Shown in pieces: positions 59,999 through 64,000 of a stretch of DNA of 64,000 bases (positions are counted from its first letter, which is position 1; every line of letters begins with the position of its first letter). The DNA comes from Neobacillus bataviensis (lineage in GTDB: Bacteria; Bacillota; Bacilli; Bacillales_B; DSM-18226). Position numbers and translations under genes: made by a program. The stretch spans positions 248,001 through 312,000 of the forward strand of contig NZ_JAHXYW010000002.1 of assembly GCF_019969725.1 (NCBI RefSeq). The letters are read 5' to 3'. The notes beneath the pieces were generated by a model, which saw only the letters and a list, made by a program, of their open reading frames with translations, made no database searches and was not told the DNA's origin.

Positions 59999-60621
59999 AA
60001 AGAAACTGGTTTGGCCTGTTTTTACTTATAATCATCATCATCGGAACCTGTATTTCCTATCCGTATTTACCTGAACAAATTGCGGTCCATTGGAATTATA
60101 AAGGTGTCCCAAATAGCTTTGCGGATAAATCTTTCGGAGCCTTTCTTCTGCCTGGGATTATGTTAGTCTTATATGTTTTTAGAATACTATTGCCTAAAAT
60201 CGACCCAAAGAAACAAAATTATCAACGATTTGAAGGGACCTATAAATGGATTATGAATGGAATTCTATTGTTCCTGTTTTTACTTCAAATTGTACAAATT
60301 ACGAGTGCAATGGGGATTATTAATCCCGCAATGGTCGTTCCTGAATTAATTGGATTATTATTTATCTTTATTGGCAACTTAAGTCCAAAATTCAAACCGA
60401 ATTACTTTGTTGGAATTCGCACACCATGGACTTTAGCGAGCGAAGATGTATGGAAGAAGACCCATAGATTTGGCGGAAAGGTATTTGTTATACTAGGATT
60501 ATTGATGTTATTGGTTCCAGTTATTCCAACGGCAATCCAAGCTTACTATGTAATCACTGTAATAGTGGTTAGCTTAGGCCTTATTATATTTTCTTCTTAC
60601 TATTTTTTTATCAAAAATTAA
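59995..60621 (+). CDS. sdpI: SdpI-like immunity/signalling membrane protein
   Basis: 208 residues with six transmembrane segments. The N-terminal DUF1648 part has SYPYLPEQIAVHWNYKGVPNSFADK, the C-terminal SdpI domain has NYFVGIRTPWTLASEDVWKKTHRFGG, the hallmark of the family. SdpI gives immunity to the SdpC cannibalism toxin and sequesters SdpR. No sdpABC-type toxin genes are present in the window, so this may be an orphan immunity or sensing module. Confidence 0.92.
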   Translation: MKRNWFGLFLLIIIIIGTCISYPYLPEQIAVHWNYKGVPNSFADKSFGAFLLPGIMLVLYVFRILLPKIDPKKQNYQRFEGTYKWIMNGILLFLFLLQIVQITSAMGIINPAMVVPELIGLLFIFIGNLSPKFKPNYFVGIRTPWTLASEDVWKKTHRFGGKVFVILGLLMLLVPVIPTAIQAYYVITVIVVSLGLIIFSSYYFFIKN

Positions 60622-60655
60622 CGTCTAGGAACGAAATCTATATTTTTAAATAAAA

Positions 60656-60704
60656 GGCCAGGCTTCTACTACGATTATGTTGTAGAAGTCCGGCCCTTTT
60701 TTTC
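60656..60704. terminator. Bidirectional terminator
   Basis: A long stem (60656-60668 with 60682-60694, one mismatch) followed by CTTTTTTTTCG. The end of the minus-strand EamA gene overlaps it. Confidence 0.85.
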
Positions 60705-61562
60705 GATTTTTAACTCACTTAAAAAAGTGGCACCAAGAACAAGGATGCCGCCGAGCAGTTGAATCAACGTCATGCTTTCGTGCAAGAAAATGGCAGCGAT
60801 GAGGACGGCAGAAATCGGATCGATATAGCTAAGGACTGCAATCGTTTGTCCCTTTAATTCTTGAAGCGATGTGAAATATAAAAAATAAGCCAGCCCAGTA
60901 TGGATAATACCAATTATTAATATGAAAATGACCGAAGTAGAATTGATACCTGTAAAATCCAAATGACTTTGCCATACTACATAGGGAAGCAGCACCAACG
61001 CGCCTGCCATTAATTGAACTAATGTAATTTCAAAGCCTGATAAGTTTTTAATAAATTTGTTCATTAATATCACACTAGCATAAAAGGCTGCCGCTAACAG
61101 GCCATATAAAATACCAACTACGTTATTCTCCGAACCGCTTGAATTTCCGGAACCAGGATTTACTATTAAAAATAGTCCGATCATAGCCATAATAATGCAA
61201 ATAACCTTCGTGCTTGTCAGTTTTTCTTTCAAAACCCAAGGTGCTAAAATCATTACAAAAATCGGAGCAAAATAATAGCTAATCGTGGCATTGGATATAG
61301 TCGTATACCGATAAGACTGAAAAAGAAAAATCCAATTAAGGCCAATGGCAGTACCTGATACCAAGAGCAGAATGGCATTTTGTTTTAACGCTTGAAAGGA
61401 TGGCTTATGTTTAACGATGAAACTTACAATTAGCAAGAATAAACTGCCGATGATCCCCCTTAAAAAAGCAATTTCACTGGAAGACAGGTCTATCTTTTTA
61501 ACAAATACCCCGATGCTTCCGAAAATGAGCATCGTCATGATGAGTCTCAGTTTTCCGTTCAA
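60675..61562 (-). CDS. EamA/DMT family transporter (second)
   Basis: 295 residues, ten transmembrane segments in two EamA repeats (RLIMTMLIFGSIGVFVKKIDLSSSEIAFLRG opens the first; NVVGILYGLLAAAFYASVILMNKF the second; SYIDPISAVLIAAIFLHESM closes). The RG after ...EIAFL is a common DMT marker. TTG start after a GGGGGG run. Likely a metabolite exporter; substrate unknown. Its stop lies within the bidirectional terminator. Confidence 0.9.
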   Translation of the reverse strand: MNGKLRLIMTMLIFGSIGVFVKKIDLSSSEIAFLRGIIGSLFLLIVSFIVKHKPSFQALKQNAILLLVSGTAIGLNWIFLFQSYRYTTISNATISYYFAPIFVMILAPWVLKEKLTSTKVICIIMAMIGLFLIVNPGSGNSSGSENNVVGILYGLLAAAFYASVILMNKFIKNLSGFEITLVQLMAGALVLLPYVVWQSHLDFTGINSTSVIFILIIGIIHTGLAYFLYFTSLQELKGQTIAVLSYIDPISAVLIAAIFLHESMTLIQLLGGILVLGATFLSELKIEKKGRTSTT

Positions 61563-61635
61563 GTTAATCCCCCCTAATTCTTAATCCAAACATAAAATGA
61601 ATGAATTCTCAACAAAAAAATACTATTAAACGAAA

Positions 61636-61667
61636 AGAAGGTGACCACCATTTTTGGGCCACCTTCT
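61636..61667 (-). terminator. Terminator of the LysM amidase gene
   Basis: AGAAGGTG/CACCTTCT stem with a GG/CC extension, followed on the minus strand by TTTCGTTT. Confidence 0.8.
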
Positions 61668-61673
61668 ACATGT

Positions 61674-62678
61674 TTAATGCAAGGATGCTAAAATTTCCTG
61701 CATTTTTTGTGTCACTAACGGATAGAAATTATTTTTTGCACTGGCAGTGGAATTACCGCCGAAAAATCCAGTACCTGGGCATGTTTTAATGGCATGGCCT
61801 GCAGTGTTATCTAATACTCTTTCTCCCGAATTCACATCCCACCAATGATGATAGGTGATACTGTCTACGGTAGGAGTTAACCCGTATTTTATCATAAGCA
61901 GGGCAGTGATGGTAACAATTGTTTCCCTTTGTTCCGCTGTCATTTTTTCCGCATCAAAGTTCCCAACATTTTCGATGGCTAACGCATCAGCCTCAATGGC
62001 ATGCATGGCCTCTTTATTGAGTAACCCAAATGAACCTTCAGGAGCGATGTTAAATGGACGGCCAACGACAACTCTGCCGTCTGGGAAGGTAGTTAATTGC
62101 TGACTGATCATGCTCCATTTCATCCCATTTACATGATAATCCTCCATACCCTTCATCAGGGCAAAATGGTTGGAGCCATTGAATTGCTGGTATGATGGCT
62201 GATAAGTATGATGCTGTTGGACTTTTCCAACCCTTCTCGTAAACTTTTGGTTGAAGATCCAATCTTTAAATTCCTCCCTGGTCATAAGAATGAATTTTCC
62301 ATCCATGGACAGTTTTTTAGGAGGAATTTTTAATTTTTGCCCTACATAAATAACATCGGATGAAAGGCCGTTTGCAGTTACGATTAAAGAAACTGTAGAA
62401 TTAAAGGCTTGTGACAGCTTCCAAAGATTATCCCCTGGAGCAACCTCGTACATGATGGGAACCCTTAACTTCTGGCCAACTAAAAGTAAATCTGATTGTA
62501 ATCCGTTGATTAGTTTTAAGTCTCCAACAGAAGTCCCATAGGTATTGGCGACCTTCCATAAATTATCCCCAGATTTCACCTCATACGTGTTACGCGGGTT
62601 ATTTGCTGCATGAGCAGGGGATAAATGCATTTGCATTCCTAAAATTAGAGTAAATAGAATCACAAATTGTTTTTTCAT
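61674..62678 (-). CDS. Secreted LysM N-acetylmuramoyl-L-alanine amidase
   Basis: 334 residues. Signal peptide (about 1-24, cleavage after AHA). Two LysM repeats (YEVKSGDNLWKVANTYG and YEVAPGDNLWKLSQAFN, each ending G-Q-K-L-x-I/V-P) bind the wall glycan. The Amidase_2-like catalytic domain (about 145-334) has VQQHHTYQPS, IENVGNFD, ITYHHWW and KTCPGTGFF, supplying the zinc His/Cys ligands and catalytic Glu. It cleaves the amide between muramic acid and the stem peptide. Could act in spore germination, mother-cell lysis or wall turnover. Confidence 0.92.
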   Translation of the reverse strand: MKKQFVILFTLILGMQMHLSPAHAANNPRNTYEVKSGDNLWKVANTYGTSVGDLKLINGLQSDLLLVGQKLRVPIMYEVAPGDNLWKLSQAFNSTVSLIVTANGLSSDVIYVGQKLKIPPKKLSMDGKFILMTREEFKDWIFNQKFTRRVGKVQQHHTYQPSYQQFNGSNHFALMKGMEDYHVNGMKWSMISQQLTTFPDGRVVVGRPFNIAPEGSFGLLNKEAMHAIEADALAIENVGNFDAEKMTAEQRETIVTITALLMIKYGLTPTVDSITYHHWWDVNSGERVLDNTAGHAIKTCPGTGFFGGNSTASAKNNFYPLVTQKMQEILASLH

Positions 62679-62796
62679 TTATGAATTCCTTTCATAATGA
62701 TTTCACAAAACAACTCTTTTTATGTTTTGTAAATCAAGACATTTGAATTCATTTAGTTGTGCGGATGGGTCAAATTTTTACATTCAATCAAAAAAA

Positions 62797-62821
62797 GCGA
62801 ACAGTGACTAGCGCTGTTCGC
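62797..62821 (-). terminator. Terminator of the CynX/NimT-like gene
   Basis: GCGAACAG/CTGTTCGC stem with a 9-nt loop, followed on the minus strand by a run of seven Ts. Confidence 0.9.
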
Positions 62822-62824
62822 CTT

Positions 62825-64000
62825 TTAAATATACCGATCACGGCCTGATATCATCCCAAATAGCATCACGACTACAGAGACTAAAAGGAGGGTGATAAGT
62901 GGAATGGTCCACATATGGGTCTTATCATATAGAAAACCAATGAACATTGGGCCAACCGCCGCAAGGATATAACCGGTTGATTGTGCCATACCTGATAATT
63001 CAGCAGCCTGTGCGGCATTCCTCGCACGGAGTCCAATATAGCTTAGAGCTAATGGAAAGGTTCCCCCTAATCCTATCCCAATTAAAATAATACTGATAAT
63101 GGCAATAGGATAGGAAGAGCTAAGCAGTAATCCGCCATACCCAGCAAAGGAGCAAATGTTTAACAGTAAGGCAATCCATGATTGTGAGCGAAACCGACCT
63201 GCAATAACAGGGATGAAGAAACTAGCAGGTAAACCGACTAATTGGGAAAACGAAAGCATCCATCCTGCCGTGTTGCTACTCATTCCGCGGCTTTGCAGGA
63301 TTTCAGGCAGCCAAGAAATGGTGACATAAAATAAAAAGGATTGAAATCCCATAAAAATCGCGATTTGCCAGGCAAGCGGCGAGCGCCAGACTTCATTAGA
63401 ATTGGAGCTGACTTTTTTGATGGAATTTTGACTTCTTTGATTGGATTTCACAAGAAGTGCCCACACCATGATCGCAATTATAGCGGGGATTCCCCATACT
63501 ACTAAGGCTCCCTGCCAGCCAAGATTCAAGCCGTCCGCTAAAGGAACACTTAACCCTGATGCTAATGATGCCACAAATCCCATAGAGGTTGAATATACAC
63601 TTGTCATTAAACCGAACTTCTGAGGGAATTTATCCTTTACGACGGCTGGCAAAAGAACATTTCCAATCGCAATACCCATTCCTGCCAAAAGGGTCCCGGT
63701 AAAAAGAAAAAACGTGACGGGAATAGATCGGATACCTATTCCGATTAACAGTGAGCACAAGCCGATCAGCATTGTCATTTCATTTGAAAACCGACTGGCT
63801 AATTTTGGAACGATCGGTGACATGGCGGCAAAAACAAGTAATGGCAGACTCATAAGTAAGCCGGCACTCCAGTGGGCCAGTCCCACATCAGCCTGAATTT
63901 TTCCTACCAACGGTCCTACCGAGGTAATGGCAGGTCGCAAATTAAAAGCTACAAGGACAATCCCAGCTACAAGTAAAAATATATAGGTCGAATTCGATTC
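62825..64000 (-). CDS. MFS transporter, CynX/NimT family (5'-truncated)
   Basis: The frame is open to the right window edge, so the first residues are missing. The visible part begins YIFLLVAGIVLVAFNLRPAI and shows the N-L-R-P-A-I-T-S-V-G-P signature of the CynX/NimT group, followed by GLLMSLPLLVFAAMSPIVPKLASRF. Eleven or more transmembrane segments. Group members carry cyanate, nitroimidazole or other small anions; the substrate here is unknown. Confidence 0.88.
   Translation of the reverse strand, partial: ESNSTYIFLLVAGIVLVAFNLRPAITSVGPLVGKIQADVGLAHWSAGLLMSLPLLVFAAMSPIVPKLASRFSNEMTMLIGLCSLLIGIGIRSIPVTFFLFTGTLLAGMGIAIGNVLLPAVVKDKFPQKFGLMTSVYSTSMGFVASLASGLSVPLADGLNLGWQGALVVWGIPAIIAIMVWALLVKSNQRSQNSIKKVSSNSNEVWRSPLAWQIAIFMGFQSFLFYVTISWLPEILQSRGMSSNTAGWMLSFSQLVGLPASFFIPVIAGRFRSQSWIALLLNICSFAGYGGLLLSSSYPIAIISIILIGIGLGGTFPLALSYIGLRARNAAQAAELSGMAQSTGYILAAVGPMFIGFLYDKTHMWTIPLITLLLVSVVVMLFGMISGRDRYI

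Overview
The window looks like chromosomal DNA of a low-GC, Gram-positive, Bacillaceae-type bacterium (Bacillus, Neobacillus or a close genus). The signs are strong AGGAGG ribosome-binding sites, many TTG and GTG starts, lipobox lipoproteins, XylR, YesM/YesN, SdpR/SdpI and YwbE homologues, and intrinsic terminators with U-tracts. I saw no rRNA, tRNA, transposase, phage gene or CRISPR array. Both edges cut through genes.

Layout. (1) 1-3.5 kb: the end of a thiazole/oxazole-modified peptide (TOMM) cluster, with a ThiF-like maturation protein and a fused leader-binding/YcaO cyclodehydratase. (2) 3.6-10.3 kb: small housekeeping or unknown genes, a DoxX membrane protein behind two Fur-type boxes, a secreted 5'-nucleotidase behind a PhoP-type box, a methyltransferase and an Eis-like acetyltransferase. 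(3) 10.4-38.5 kb: a xylan/xylose island. It holds GH43, XylR, an oxidoreductase, a GH52 xylosidase, xylA, xylB, a MATE transporter, an Axe2-type acetylxylan esterase, galM, an aldo/keto reductase, a cytoplasmic CE4 deacetylase, YesL, a YesM/YesN pair with a complete sugar ABC importer, a second response regulator/kinase/binding-protein triad without permeases, a secreted CE4 deacetylase and a secreted GH10 xylanase. Four promoter regions carry one shared XylR-type operator. (4) 38.8-48.6 kb: transporters, an isochorismatase-fold hydrolase, an Lrp regulator, an L,D-transpeptidase, an MFS gene with an in-frame amber codon, and an EamA transporter with a terminator in its leader. (5) 48.9-55.5 kb: an operon behind a five-repeat PhoP-type box: binding protein, alkaline-phosphatase-superfamily hydrolase, two permeases, ATPase, DeoR regulator and HAD phosphatase. 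(6) 55.8-64 kb: a divergent YheO/DauR-like regulator with RidA, MFS and TIM-barrel isomerase genes, an SdpR/SdpI pair, another EamA transporter, a LysM amidase and a CynX/NimT-type MFS gene cut by the right edge.

How the genes fit. Secreted xylanase and deacetylase would release xylo-oligosaccharides. The ABC importer brings them in under control of its two-component pair. Esterases, GH52 and GH43 finish depolymerisation in the cytoplasm, mutarotase, isomerase and kinase deliver xylulose-5-phosphate, and XylR ties the intracellular part together. Two separate units appear to answer phosphate limitation.

The most unusual structure is a set of three intergenic tandem arrays (11475-11681, 38543-38750, 45126-45560). 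Their sequences differ, but all have a 52-bp repeat unit, about five helical turns. The strongest candidate for an uncharacterised pathway is the PhoP-boxed organophosphorus operon at 48.9-55.5 kb.
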